From assembly GCF_006874585.1 (NCBI RefSeq), contig NZ_CP029761.1, positions 2,181,001 to 2,245,000 of the forward strand: DNA of 64,000 nt, written 5' to 3'. The stretch is from Sphingomonas sp. IC081. Its GTDB lineage: Bacteria; Pseudomonadota; Alphaproteobacteria; Sphingomonadales; Sphingomonadaceae. Every line of letters starts with the position of its first letter. The stretch's first letter is position 1. The position numbers were made by a program, and so were the translations under genes. This document shows positions 1 through 8,924 of the stretch, piece by piece. The notes below the pieces were generated by a model. The model saw only the letters and a program-made list of their open reading frames with translations. It searched no databases and was not told the DNA's origin.

Positions 1-829
1 CTTCCTGCGCCACCAGCGGATCGAGCACGCGCTTGTCGTAGATGCGCTCCGCCACCTTCAGCCAGCGCAGATCGCCGGTCTGGGCGTAGAGCTCGGCATA
101 GCTTTCGTTGAGACCGCCATATTCGCAGCCCAGCAGTTCCTGCATCTGCTTGTCGTCGAGCGCGGCAAAGACCTTCTCGAAGTAGCCGCCCAGGCCGATG
201 ACGACTTCCAGCGCCTTGGCATTGCCCCAGGCCGCATGAATATCGAGCAAACCCGCGAAATACTTGTGCACGGTGTAGAGCGGCGACCACGATCCGTTGA
301 GGTCGAACCCGCCCGACTTGATCTCCCCGCGCATGACTTCAGGGAAGATTTCCTGACCGTCGACGACCTTGCCGTCCTTGGTCTTGCGGCCAAGCGCGCC
401 GATGTAGCCATCGCTGCGCTGCGCCTGGCAGAGCGCCAGTTCATCGACGATATAGTCCGCGCGGCGGCGGCATTCAGGGTTGCCGGTTTGCTGCCAGGCC
501 AGGACCAGCGCGGTCATGTAGTGGCCAAGGGTGTGGCCGGCGATGGTGTCCGATTCCCAGCCGCCATAGATCGGCGCCTTGGGCTCAAGCCCCGCGTACT
601 TGCGAAAATTGTGCAGGAAGCGGTCCGGGCTGAGCGACATCAGGTAGTCGACATTGACTTCCACCGCCGTAGCATAGTCCGAAGCGGTCAGCCGCACGTC
701 GCTCAGCGGCAGCGGCTTCGCCTTGATCGGAAGCTTGGGGGCGATGACAGCCGCGAAGCCCTTGAGAGGGATTGAGCTGATGGCCAGCGCCGCCACGCCA
801 GTCATCCATTCGCGCCGATTGGCCTTCAT
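1..829 (-). CDS. GH127-type (DUF1680) beta-L-arabinofuranosidase, 5' part only
   Basis: The N-terminal 276 residues of an exported glycoside hydrolase; the C-terminal part lies beyond the left edge of the window. Residues 5-9 read R-R-E-W-M followed by a hydrophobic stretch, which looks like a Tat signal peptide. The segment around residues 89-110 (GGWES...GHTLGHYMTAL) and a later C-E-Y-GGLNE-x-Y-AELY stretch (235-248) are characteristic of the DUF1680/GH127-GH146 family. Characterised members remove beta-L-arabinofuranose, for example from hydroxyproline-linked arabino-oligosaccharides, using a zinc-thiolate centre that would lie outside this window. The ATG at 829 is preceded by AGGAG. Family assignment is good; the exact substrate is inference. 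Confidence 0.85.
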   Translation of the reverse strand, partial: MKANRREWMTGVAALAISSIPLKGFAAVIAPKLPIKAKPLPLSDVRLTASDYATAVEVNVDYLMSLSPDRFLHNFRKYAGLEPKAPIYGGWESDTIAGHTLGHYMTALVLAWQQTGNPECRRRADYIVDELALCQAQRSDGYIGALGRKTKDGKVVDGQEIFPEVMRGEIKSGGFDLNGSWSPLYTVHKYFAGLLDIHAAWGNAKALEVVIGLGGYFEKVFAALDDKQMQELLGCEYGGLNESYAELYAQTGDLRWLKVAERIYDKRVLDPLVAQE

Positions 830-848
830 CACCGGAAACTCCTATCGA

Positions 849-864
849 ATATCGTATACGGTTA
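849..864. promoter_or_regulatory. GntR-type operator candidate, site 1 (CGTATACG core)
   Basis: The 8-bp palindrome CGTATACG at 853-860 lies about 25 bases upstream of the GH127 start. The same core occurs intact at 8847-8854 and as a half at 1700-1705, each time before a gene of this locus. Short dyads of this kind are typical of FadR/UxuR-subfamily GntR regulators, and such a gene lies next door (913-1653). Binding is inferred. Confidence 0.6.
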
Positions 865-892
865 TTGATAGGGTTAGACGCTCCCGAGTCAA
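865..892 (-). promoter_or_regulatory. Putative sigma-70-type promoter of the GH127 gene
   Basis: On the minus strand, TTGACT (887-892) and TATCAA (865-870) are separated by 16 bases. The CGTATACG palindrome lies just downstream, around the expected transcription start, where a bound repressor would block initiation. The prediction rests on motif match and position only. Confidence 0.4.
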
Positions 893-912
893 GCCCGTCG
901 AAGCGTTAGCCT

Positions 913-1653
913 TCAGCGCCGAAGCGCGACGCGGGTGTCCGAGTGGGCAAGATCGATCAGTGCAACCATCGCCTTGCGCGCCTGCTTCGCGTTGCCCTCG
1001 GCAATGCAGCGGTAGAGCGCGTGGTGCTCGGGCATCGGGTCGCGCGGGGAATCCTGCACGCGGCTCTTGATCGCGGTGGTCGAGGCGATGGCGGTCGAGA
1101 TCGAGGTGGACAGCGCCTGCATCAGTTCGTTGCGCGTTGCCTCCAGCACCAGTTCGTGAAAGCGGATGTCGGCCGAGCGGCCCTTGTCGGTGGCCAGCGT
1201 ACAGCGCTCCATCGTCTCCAGCGCATTGGCCATGTCGGTGAGTTGCCGCTCGTCACGGCGCAGTGCCGCCATTTCCGCTGCCTGCGGCTCGACGACCAGC
1301 CGCAGTTCGAACAGGTCGCGCAGGAACTCGTCACTGGCACCGCATTGTATCTGCCAGGCCAGCACATCGGGATCGAGCAGGTTCCAGCTCTTGCGCTCGT
1401 TGACGCGGGTGCCCGCCTTGGGCCGGCTGCTGACCATGCCCTTGGACGTCAGCACGCGGAACGCCTCGCGCAGCACTGAGCGCGATACGCCCAGCCGCTC
1501 GGCGTGCTCCACTTCCGCCGGGAACACGTGGCCGGCGGGAAGTTCGCCGCCGACGATCGCCATCGCCAGTCGGCGCGCCACCGCATGGTGAAGCCGCTCG
1601 CTGACCAGCGGAAGGGCGGTTTCGGCAGAAGGAGTTGCGGTCATCTGGATCAT
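913..1653 (-). CDS. FadR-subfamily GntR transcriptional regulator
   Basis: A 246-residue regulator with an N-terminal winged helix-turn-helix (about 17-85; the VFPAE...LGVSRSVLREAFRVL core is diagnostic) and a C-terminal FCD ligand-binding domain (about 105-240). The linker WNLLDPDVLAWQ resembles DgoR/UxuR-like sugar-acid regulators. D162 and H166 fit the FCD metal site, but the His often found in the last helix (AM-x-x-H) appears to be Leu232. The gene sits between the GH127 gene and the divergent peptidase operon, with CGTATA(CG) dyads on both sides, so it probably controls both and itself. The effector may be a breakdown product of the locus's substrate; this is inference. Confidence 0.92.
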   Translation of the reverse strand: MIQMTATPSAETALPLVSERLHHAVARRLAMAIVGGELPAGHVFPAEVEHAERLGVSRSVLREAFRVLTSKGMVSSRPKAGTRVNERKSWNLLDPDVLAWQIQCGASDEFLRDLFELRLVVEPQAAEMAALRRDERQLTDMANALETMERCTLATDKGRSADIRFHELVLEATRNELMQALSTSISTAIASTTAIKSRVQDSPRDPMPEHHALYRCIAEGNAKQARKAMVALIDLAHSDTRVALRR

Positions 1654-1695
1654 CCCGGCGACTGGATCGTAGCATTCCTGAAATGCTCAGATCAT

Positions 1696-1709
1696 ATATC
1701 GTATAATTT
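1696..1709. promoter_or_regulatory. GntR-type operator candidate, site 2, overlapping a TATAAT box
   Basis: The half-site CGTATA (1700-1705) sits between the divergent regulator and peptidase genes. A perfect -10 hexamer TATAAT spans 1702-1707 on the plus strand and shares bases with it, so occupancy would mask the peptidase promoter. No good -35 is visible. The right half of the dyad is degenerate compared with sites 1 and 3. Confidence 0.5.
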
Positions 1710-1745
1710 TTTCTTGACCCTTTCCGTCGGGGACGTCAAGAACCC

Positions 1746-4166
1746 ATGCATCTTTCCGAAGCCAAGCGATGGGACCATGTCATGAGCACCTCCTTGATTT
1801 CCCGTCCAATCCTCTCCGTACTGAAAAAACCGGCTGCGGTAAGCCTGCTTGCGCTTGGAGCCGCCATGGCCTTCCAGCCCGCCGCACAGGCACGGCAGGC
1901 ATCGACCGTGGCGACGCAGTCCGCGCCGCCCAGCATTGCCGAGCGCTACCAGACGGCGGATGCCTTCCTTGGCGCAGGCATCGGCGACCTGATCGACAAT
2001 GCCAATGTCGCACCGCAATTCGCTGGAAACGCGCTGTTCTACCGCACCGGCAACCGCAAGGACCAGCGCTTCCTGCTGCTCGACCTTGCCACGAAGCAGG
2101 TGCGTGAAGTGGCGACGACCGCAAGCCTGCTTGCGGCCCTGTCCGAGGCAAACGGCCGGACCATCTCCCTCGACGAAGCCCGGCTCGCCGACATCGGCTA
2201 CGACGCCGAGCACGGCGCAATCGCCTTCGATGCGCTTGACGGTCACTGGCGCCTGAACGCGGCCGGCAAGGCCGAGAAGGTCGCGCCGGAAGCCCCGCAG
2301 CTTGACCTCCCCTCGCCCGATGGCAAGACCAGGATCGTCGCGCGCGGATACAATCTCTACGCCGTCGACGTCGCCTCGGGCCGCGAAGTGGCGCTGACCA
2401 CCGACGGCACGCGCGAGCAGCCCTATGGCCGCTCGATCCCCGAACTCTCGCAGATCCTGCGCGAAGGGACCGAGGAACCGGCGATGCCCGTTTCCGGCGC
2501 ATGGTCACCCGATGGCCGCTATCTGCTGACATGGCGGCTCGACACGCGCGGGGTGAAGAAGCTTTCGATCACCCAGCAGAACCCGCCGGGCAGTTTCTAT
2601 CCGCGCAGTTTCTCGTACATCTATCCGCTGGCGGGCGCGGAGAAGCTGCCGCAGGCGACACGCCTGGTGGTCGATGTGCAGGCGGCCCTGAAGAGCGGCA
2701 AGGCCCGGGTCGTGCCGGTCCAGATGCCTTCGGAATCGATCCTCTACCCCTCCCCGCCCGACATGAACTGGGTGGACGGCAAGCCACGCATGCAGTGGAC
2801 CGAGCGCGGCTATCGCCAGCAGGCCGTCTATGTGGCCGACCCGGCGACCGGCGCCACCAAGATCGTCGCGCATGAGGCGGTGAAGCCGGTCATCACCGTC
2901 ACCTCCTCGATGATTTTCCCCGCGCCGGAACTCGGCGGCGAACTGTCGATCTCGGAGCGCAGCGGCTGGGCGCAGCTTTACCTTGTCACCCCGGACAACC
3001 CCGATGGCGGCAAGGCGCTGACCACCGGCGACTGGGAAGTCCTCTCGGTGGACAATGTGGCCGAGGACAAGTCCTCGCTCATCGTCACCGGCGTCGGGCG
3101 CGAGGCGGCGCGCAATCCCTATTGGCGCGCGCTCTACCGGGTCTCGCTGAACGGCGGCTCCCTGACCGAACTGACGCCCGAACCGCTCGACCATGACGCG
3201 CAAGTCTCGCCCGACGGCAAGTGGATCGTCGACCAGATGTCGAGCCCGACGACGCCCACCCGCGCGGTGCTGCGCGACGGCGCGACGGGCCGGATCGTGA
3301 TGGACCTCGCCAAGGCCGACGACAGCCGCCTGCTGGCGGCCGGCTACACCCCGCCCGAACCCTTCAAGGGCGTGGCGGCGGACGGCAAGACACCGATCTA
3401 CGGCATGATCTATCGCCCCGCGCACTTCGATCCTAAGCGCAGCTATCCGGTGATCGACAACGTCTACACCGGCCCCACCACCACCCAGGTGCCCTCCACC
3501 TGGGGCATGGCGCTGCGCGTGCCGGGCAACAGCGTCGCGCAGATCGGCGCGGTTGTCGTGATGATCGACGGCACCGGCACCTCGCGGCGCGGTCAGGCCT
3601 TCCGCCTGCCCGCCTACCAGAACCTCGGCGAAGTGGGGCTGGACGATCACATCGCGCTGATCCGCCAGATGGCCGCCAGGTACCCCTACATGGACGTCAG
3701 CCGCGTCGGCGTGTTCGGCGGATCGGCGGGCGGCTACGACACCGCGCGCTTCGTGCTGCGCCGTCCCGACTTCTTCAAGGTCGGCGTCTCCGCCTCGGGC
3801 AACCACGACCTCCGGCTCGACAAGACCTGGTGGCCGGAAGTCTCGATGGGCGAAGCCGACGCGGCGACCTGGGAGCGCAATTCGAACATGGCGGTGGCCA
3901 ACCAGCTCAAGGGCCACCTGCTGCTCGTCCACGGCGACATCGACGACAACGTGCCGGTCACCGAAAGCTTCCGTCTTGCCAAAGCGCTGATCGATGCCGG
4001 GCGCGATGTCGACATGGTGGTCGTGCCCAATGCCACGCACAACGTCTACCAGCCCTTCTTCTGGAAGAAGCTGCGTGACTATTTCACCCTCTACCTGCTC
4101 GGCGAGACACCGCCGCCGCTCGGCCCCGTGAAGCCTGCCGCACCGGCAGTCGCTCTGGCCCGTTAA
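1746..4166 (+). CDS. Exported S9-family prolyl oligopeptidase / DPP IV-like peptidase
   Basis: An 806-residue serine peptidase with a beta-propeller DPP IV-like N-terminal half (repeats such as SPDGR and SPDGKW) and a C-terminal alpha/beta hydrolase domain. The catalytic triad is visible as Ser660 in GGSAGGY, Asp733 in GDIDDNV and His765 in NATHN. S9 enzymes of this type usually cut after proline or release N-terminal X-Pro dipeptides. A second ATG at 1782 gives a cleaner signal peptide (cleavage near AQA) and may be the true start; neither start has a strong Shine-Dalgarno. It is the first gene of an operon with the DUF5695-like and HELTH peptidase genes (gaps of 20 and 16 bases). Export suggests action in the periplasm or outside the cell. 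Confidence 0.9.
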   Translation: MHLSEAKRWDHVMSTSLISRPILSVLKKPAAVSLLALGAAMAFQPAAQARQASTVATQSAPPSIAERYQTADAFLGAGIGDLIDNANVAPQFAGNALFYRTGNRKDQRFLLLDLATKQVREVATTASLLAALSEANGRTISLDEARLADIGYDAEHGAIAFDALDGHWRLNAAGKAEKVAPEAPQLDLPSPDGKTRIVARGYNLYAVDVASGREVALTTDGTREQPYGRSIPELSQILREGTEEPAMPVSGAWSPDGRYLLTWRLDTRGVKKLSITQQNPPGSFYPRSFSYIYPLAGAEKLPQATRLVVDVQAALKSGKARVVPVQMPSESILYPSPPDMNWVDGKPRMQWTERGYRQQAVYVADPATGATKIVAHEAVKPVITVTSSMIFPAPELGGELSISERSGWAQLYLVTPDNPDGGKALTTGDWEVLSVDNVAEDKSSLIVTGVGREAARNPYWRALYRVSLNGGSLTELTPEPLDHDAQVSPDGKWIVDQMSSPTTPTRAVLRDGATGRIVMDLAKADDSRLLAAGYTPPEPFKGVAADGKTPIYGMIYRPAHFDPKRSYPVIDNVYTGPTTTQVPSTWGMALRVPGNSVAQIGAVVVMIDGTGTSRRGQAFRLPAYQNLGEVGLDDHIALIRQMAARYPYMDVSRVGVFGGSAGGYDTARFVLRRPDFFKVGVSASGNHDLRLDKTWWPEVSMGEADAATWERNSNMAVANQLKGHLLLVHGDIDDNVPVTESFRLAKALIDAGRDVDMVVVPNATHNVYQPFFWKKLRDYFTLYLLGETPPPLGPVKPAAPAVALAR

Positions 4167-4186
4167 GACACCCGCGAGGATTTGAC

Positions 4187-6940
4187 ATGAAGCGTCTTCT
4201 GAAGCCCCTCCCCCTGATCGCGCTGGTGCTGGCGCCGGTGCCCGCTACGCTGCCGATGGCGGCGGCGCAGGCACAGGAAGCGGAGAAACCGAAGCCGGTC
4301 TATCCGCCGATCCAGAAGACCGAGATGCAGACCCCGGCCTTCGATCTGGCGCTGCGCGCGGATACGCAGACGCTTGCCCACCTCTCGCCCAAGGGCAATG
4401 CCGCTTTCGACTTCGTTCCTGCGGGCCGTGAGGCCGAGCGTGCGGCCGACGGCTACGTCCACATCGGCGATATCCATATCCGCCTGAAGACCGCAGGGTC
4501 GGACTGGCAGGACTTCTCCTCCGCCCATGCCCGCAAGCAGATCGCGGCGCTGACGGGCGGCAAGGGCGTGCTCGCTGCCGCCGATATCACCGCCTCGATG
4601 GGAGCCGGAATCCCGCTGCGCGTCGAGCGCCGCTGGGTAAACGAGGATGGCGTGCTCGCGCTGCGCTTCACGCTGGTCAACACCAGCAGCGCCGCCGTCG
4701 AGATCGGCGGCCTCGGCATGCCGATGGTGTTCGACAACATCATCCTCGACCGCGACCTCGATTCCGCCCACGCGCAGGCGAGCTTCGTCGATCCCTATAT
4801 CGGCCGCGATGCGGGCTATCTGCAGGTCACGCGTCTGAACGGCGAAGGCCCGGCGCTGCTGGTGCTGCCCGAGAAGGGCACCCCGCTCGAAGCCTATCGC
4901 CCGATTGCCGAGGCGCGCGCCGCCCGTAACGGCGACATCTTCACCGACAGGAGCCCGCGCACGCAGGTCTCCGAAGGCTTCTATGACTGGACCGTCGCCA
5001 GCAAGGGCTTTGCCGAGAAGGAATGGGCCAAGGCCGGCCAGCAGTGGAACGAGCCGACCAGCATCACGCTGGCCCCGGGCGAAAGCCGCACGATCGGCCT
5101 GCGCTTCGTGACCGCGCCGAGCATCCGCGCGATCGAGGATACGCTGGTCGCCCAGAAGCGCCCGGTCGCGGTCGGCATTCCCGGCTATGTCGTGCCGACC
5201 GACCAGACGGCCAGCCTGTTCCTGAAGACGCCGAGCAAGGTCGCCAAGATCGAATCCTTCCCTGAAGGTTCACTCACCGCCACCTCGGAAAAGAGCGGAA
5301 GCGGCTGGGCCCGCTACCAGATCAAGGCCAGCGGCTGGGGTCAGGCGCGCCTGACGGTGACGTATGCGGACGGGCAGAAGCAGACCGTCAGCTACTACAT
5401 CACCAAGCCGCTCGATCAGGTGATGGCCGACATCGGCCACTTCACCACCACCGACCAGTGGTTCGAAGGCAAGGGCGATCCCTTCCACCGCAGCCCGGCG
5501 ATCCTCTCCTACGACCGGGAGGACAACAAGATCCTGACGCAAGACGGCCGCGTCTGGGTTTCGGGCATGAGCGACGAAGGCGGCGCCGGTTCGTGGGTCG
5601 CCGCGATGATGAAGCAGCTCGACAATCCCAGCCCTGAAGAAGTCGCCAAGCTGGAACGCCTCGTCAACGAGACCGTGCTGGGCACCCTGCAGGTGAAGGA
5701 CGGCCCGCAGGCCGGTGCCGTCAAGAAGAGCATCTTCTACTACGATCCGGTCGAGTTCCCGAACTACTACGATCCCAAGATCAACTGGAAGAACTGGACC
5801 GCGTGGTCGAAGAAGGATGCCGGCGATCTCGGCCGCTCCTACAACTATCCGCACGTCGCCATCGGCCACTGGGTGCTCTACCGCCTGGCCCGCGACAATG
5901 CCGGGCTGGTCAAGCAGCACGACTGGAAGTTCTACCTTGAGTGGGCCTACCGCACGACCGTCGCGATGATGCGCGATGCGCCCTATTATGCCGAGTTCGG
6001 CCAGATGGAAGGCGACGTCTTTGTCGATATCCTGAAGGACCTGAAGCGCGAAGGCATGACCGCAGAGGCTACCGAAATGGAAGGCCTGATGAAGAAGCGC
6101 GCCGATCACTGGCGTTCGATGAAGTATCCGTTCGGCAGCGAGATGGCCTGGGATTCCACCGGCCAGCCCGAAGTCTATGCCTGGATGCGCTACTTCGGCT
6201 TCCAGCCGCAGGCGGACGAGACGCGCGAGGTTATCCTCGGCTACGATCCCACGATCCCCAGCTGGGGCTATAACGGCAATGCCCGCCGTTATTGGGACTT
6301 CCTCTATGGCGGCAAGGTTTCGCGCATCGAGCGGCAGATCCACCACTATGGCTCCGCGCTCAACGCGGTGCCGCTGTTCGACGCCTATCGCCAGAACCCC
6401 ACAGACCTGCACCTGCTGCGCGTTGCCTACGGCGGCATGATGGGCGGGATCACCAATATCGACCAGAAGGGCTTCGGCTCGGCCGCGTTCCACTCCTGGC
6501 CGGACATGATGAAGTGGGATGCCATCACCGGCGACTATGGCATGGGCTTCTACGGCCATGCGATCACCGCGGCGAGCTACATGGTCAACGACCCGCAGTT
6601 CGGCTGGATCGGCTTCGGCGGCGACCTCACCACCAAGGGCAGCACCGTAAGCCTCGCCCCCAAGGACGGCGCCCGCCGCCGCCTGTTCGTGGCGCCCGCA
6701 GGCCTCTGGATCACGCTGGAAGCCGGCCGCATCACGAGCGCCGACTATGACAGCAAGACCGGCAAGGTCACCCTCACGCTCGATCCGGCCAGCGCCACCA
6801 ATCCGGCCGCGCGCCTGCTGTTCGAGACCACCACCGCTGGCGGCCGCACGTATGCGACCGACACCGGCACGGCGGACCGCGACGGCTACGCCATCCCGCT
6901 CACCGCTGCAGCCACCACCGTCACGCTGACTCCCCGCTGA
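4187..6940 (+). CDS. Exported DUF5695-like protein, putative carbohydrate-active enzyme
   Basis: A 917-residue protein with a Sec signal peptide (about 1-30, ending AAAQAQ). The N-terminal half looks beta-rich. The middle and C-terminal parts are rich in aromatic residues and alpha-helical, with GHWVLYRLARDN, GSEMAWDSTGQPEVYAWMRYFGF and SWGYNGNARRYWDF segments reminiscent of (alpha/alpha)6-barrel glycosidases. I recognise it as similar to DUF5695 proteins, whose function I cannot state firmly. Position between a secreted prolyl peptidase and a secreted metallopeptidase, in a locus with GH127, suggests a role on a glycan or glycoprotein. It has no membrane anchor beyond the signal, so it is probably periplasmic or secreted. 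Confidence 0.75.
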   Translation: MKRLLKPLPLIALVLAPVPATLPMAAAQAQEAEKPKPVYPPIQKTEMQTPAFDLALRADTQTLAHLSPKGNAAFDFVPAGREAERAADGYVHIGDIHIRLKTAGSDWQDFSSAHARKQIAALTGGKGVLAAADITASMGAGIPLRVERRWVNEDGVLALRFTLVNTSSAAVEIGGLGMPMVFDNIILDRDLDSAHAQASFVDPYIGRDAGYLQVTRLNGEGPALLVLPEKGTPLEAYRPIAEARAARNGDIFTDRSPRTQVSEGFYDWTVASKGFAEKEWAKAGQQWNEPTSITLAPGESRTIGLRFVTAPSIRAIEDTLVAQKRPVAVGIPGYVVPTDQTASLFLKTPSKVAKIESFPEGSLTATSEKSGSGWARYQIKASGWGQARLTVTYADGQKQTVSYYITKPLDQVMADIGHFTTTDQWFEGKGDPFHRSPAILSYDREDNKILTQDGRVWVSGMSDEGGAGSWVAAMMKQLDNPSPEEVAKLERLVNETVLGTLQVKDGPQAGAVKKSIFYYDPVEFPNYYDPKINWKNWTAWSKKDAGDLGRSYNYPHVAIGHWVLYRLARDNAGLVKQHDWKFYLEWAYRTTVAMMRDAPYYAEFGQMEGDVFVDILKDLKREGMTAEATEMEGLMKKRADHWRSMKYPFGSEMAWDSTGQPEVYAWMRYFGFQPQADETREVILGYDPTIPSWGYNGNARRYWDFLYGGKVSRIERQIHHYGSALNAVPLFDAYRQNPTDLHLLRVAYGGMMGGITNIDQKGFGSAAFHSWPDMMKWDAITGDYGMGFYGHAITAASYMVNDPQFGWIGFGGDLTTKGSTVSLAPKDGARRRLFVAPAGLWITLEAGRITSADYDSKTGKVTLTLDPASATNPAARLLFETTTAGGRTYATDTGTADRDGYAIPLTAAATTVTLTPR

Positions 6941-6956
6941 TAAAGGACAGCTGACG

Positions 6957-8810
6957 ATGAAGACTTTCCTGCAGGCATCGGCGTTGGCGCTCTCCGTCCC
7001 TGGAGCGGCCCTTCCGTCCGCGGCGATGGCTGCCTCCCCGGCTACCGGCTCCACACCGAGCGCGGCCTGCGTAGCCGGGGAATGGAAAGTCGCGGCGACC
7101 GATCCGTCGGACGCCGCCAATTCCGCCCTGCCCCTCCAGATGGAAAGCGCCCACTTCGCGCTGCACTGGAAGCCGGGCACGGTGGAACCGGAAGTGGCCA
7201 AGGCCGCCGCCGCGCATCTCGAATATGTCTGGAGCTATTTCCTCGGCACCCTGCGCTTTCCCACCCCCCATTGCGGTTCGCCTCAGAAGTTCAAGGTCAA
7301 TGCCTATATCGGCGTGGGGTATGGCCTCAGCGGCGGCGCGGACTCGCTCGGTCACATGGGCATGTGGATCGATCCGGGTGCGCTCAAGGACCGGTTCGGG
7401 CTGGCCCACGAGCTGACCCACGCGCTTCAGACCGCGACCGGCCGCCTGATGGATTCGCCCTTCACCGGCTGGATGTTCGAGAGCCACGCCAACTGGATGA
7501 CCGTGCAACTGCCGGAATTCCGCCAGAACACGCACTGCTCGGTGCTGCTCAAGCAGTACCCGCACCTCTATTACGGCTCGACCCGGACGCGGTACTGCAA
7601 CTGGCAGTTCTTCGAATATCTCAAGGACACCCACGGTTTCGACGCGGTCAACGACATCTGGCGCAAGGCGCCGGGCAAGGACGATCCCGCGCGCCTCACC
7701 GAAGATCCCTTCAGCGTCCTCCAGCGCAACATGGGATGGACACAGGACCAGCTCAACGACACCTTCGGCGACTGGGCGCTGCACAATGCCAACTGGGACT
7801 ACACCAATCCCGACGGCAGCGATCAGGGCGAGGTCCTGCGCCGCAATTACGGCAGCTACGACCAGACCACCGACGCCGGCATCCTCTCGGCCACCGTGCT
7901 CGATCCGATCGATACCGCCCGGCGCCGCTTCGCCGTGCCCGAGATGGCCGCACCCCAGCGCTGGGGCTACAATGTGGTGAAGCTCCACCCCGATGCCGGT
8001 GCCGGCGAAGTGCGCGTGACGTTCCGCGGCGTGGTGCAGCAGGCCAGCGCCGTCACCGCGCTGCCCGGCCTTGCCGACGAGCCCGACACGATCCCGCCGC
8101 CCGCTTCCGACTGGCGCTGGGGCGTGGTGGCCGTCGGCGCGGACGGCAAGAGCCGCTACACCCCGCTCCAGCGCGGTGCCAAGGGCACGGCCTCGATCGC
8201 GGTGCGGCCCGGCGATAGCGGGCTCTATCTGGTGGTCATGGCCACGCCCTTCAAGATGCAGAAGATCCGCTGGGACCAGCCCTGGTATTCGATCTACCGC
8301 TATCCGTGGATGGTGCAGTTCGAAGGCGCCCTGCCCGACGCGCCCGCACCGATCCCCGGCGGCCATCGCCACAAGAACGGCGGCGGCTGGGTAGGCCCCG
8401 CCGCCGATGTGGCGAAGACCGCATGGGTTGGCCCATATGCGCGTGTGATCTCCGGCACCGTCTCCGGCCATGCGCGGATCGAGGACCACGCGGTCGTGCT
8501 CGACAAGGCCGAGGTGCGGGACGATGCGGTGATTGCAGGCATGACCGTGCTGCGCGGCGATACCGTGCTGCGCGATCACGCCCGCGCGGCGACCGCCATG
8601 CTCGGCATCGGCGAGTACGAGAAAGGCATCGTCCTTTCGGGCACCGCGCAGACCATCGGCGATGTCGAACAGCGCGGCGGCTCGGCCTCGCGCGGGGTAT
8701 TTTACGGCTTCGTCGATCAGGAAACCACCAAGGACCCCAAGCACGGCGCCGACCTTGCCGCACCCGTGCCGGAAGTCACCGCCAAACCGGACTACCGCTG
8801 GATTCCCTGA
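6957..8810 (+). CDS. Exported HELTH zinc metallopeptidase, Svx-like, with C-terminal left-handed beta-helix-like repeats
   Basis: A 617-residue protein with a signal peptide (about 1-25). The zinc motif is H151-E152-x-x-H155 (HELTH) with Glu175 in WMFESH as the likely third ligand, so it is a gluzincin. Cysteines at the N-terminus and near CNWQFF suggest disulfides. It resembles the Svx/DUF6055-type proteins of Pectobacterium and Xanthomonas, for which activity on plant extensins has been reported; this similarity is from memory. Residues 478-545 contain hexapeptide-like repeats (AWVGPYARV, GHARIEDHAVV, AEVRDDAVI) that should form a small left-handed beta-helix. It is the last gene of the three-gene operon; the next gene has its own promoter region. 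Confidence 0.8.
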   Translation: MKTFLQASALALSVPGAALPSAAMAASPATGSTPSAACVAGEWKVAATDPSDAANSALPLQMESAHFALHWKPGTVEPEVAKAAAAHLEYVWSYFLGTLRFPTPHCGSPQKFKVNAYIGVGYGLSGGADSLGHMGMWIDPGALKDRFGLAHELTHALQTATGRLMDSPFTGWMFESHANWMTVQLPEFRQNTHCSVLLKQYPHLYYGSTRTRYCNWQFFEYLKDTHGFDAVNDIWRKAPGKDDPARLTEDPFSVLQRNMGWTQDQLNDTFGDWALHNANWDYTNPDGSDQGEVLRRNYGSYDQTTDAGILSATVLDPIDTARRRFAVPEMAAPQRWGYNVVKLHPDAGAGEVRVTFRGVVQQASAVTALPGLADEPDTIPPPASDWRWGVVAVGADGKSRYTPLQRGAKGTASIAVRPGDSGLYLVVMATPFKMQKIRWDQPWYSIYRYPWMVQFEGALPDAPAPIPGGHRHKNGGGWVGPAADVAKTAWVGPYARVISGTVSGHARIEDHAVVLDKAEVRDDAVIAGMTVLRGDTVLRDHARAATAMLGIGEYEKGIVLSGTAQTIGDVEQRGGSASRGVFYGFVDQETTKDPKHGADLAAPVPEVTAKPDYRWIP

Positions 8811-8843
8811 TCGCACCCGTCCCGCATTGCCTCGCTGCGTAAA

Positions 8844-8857
8844 TTTCGTATACGATA
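8844..8857. promoter_or_regulatory. GntR-type operator candidate, site 3 (CGTATACG core), with promoter
   Basis: CGTATACG at 8847-8854 lies in the 114-base gap before the second S9 peptidase. A weak promoter can be drawn as TTGCCT (8827-8832), 18 bases, then TACGAT (8851-8856), which overlaps the palindrome. The arrangement repeats that of sites 1 and 2, so this gene probably belongs to the same regulon although it is separated from the preceding operon. Confidence 0.55.
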
Positions 8858-8924
8858 TCTAAGAGCGCATTGCGCCGGGGCCTTCCCCCGCGTCCTGCCG
8901 ATCCGCACAGAGGTTTTTCGATCC

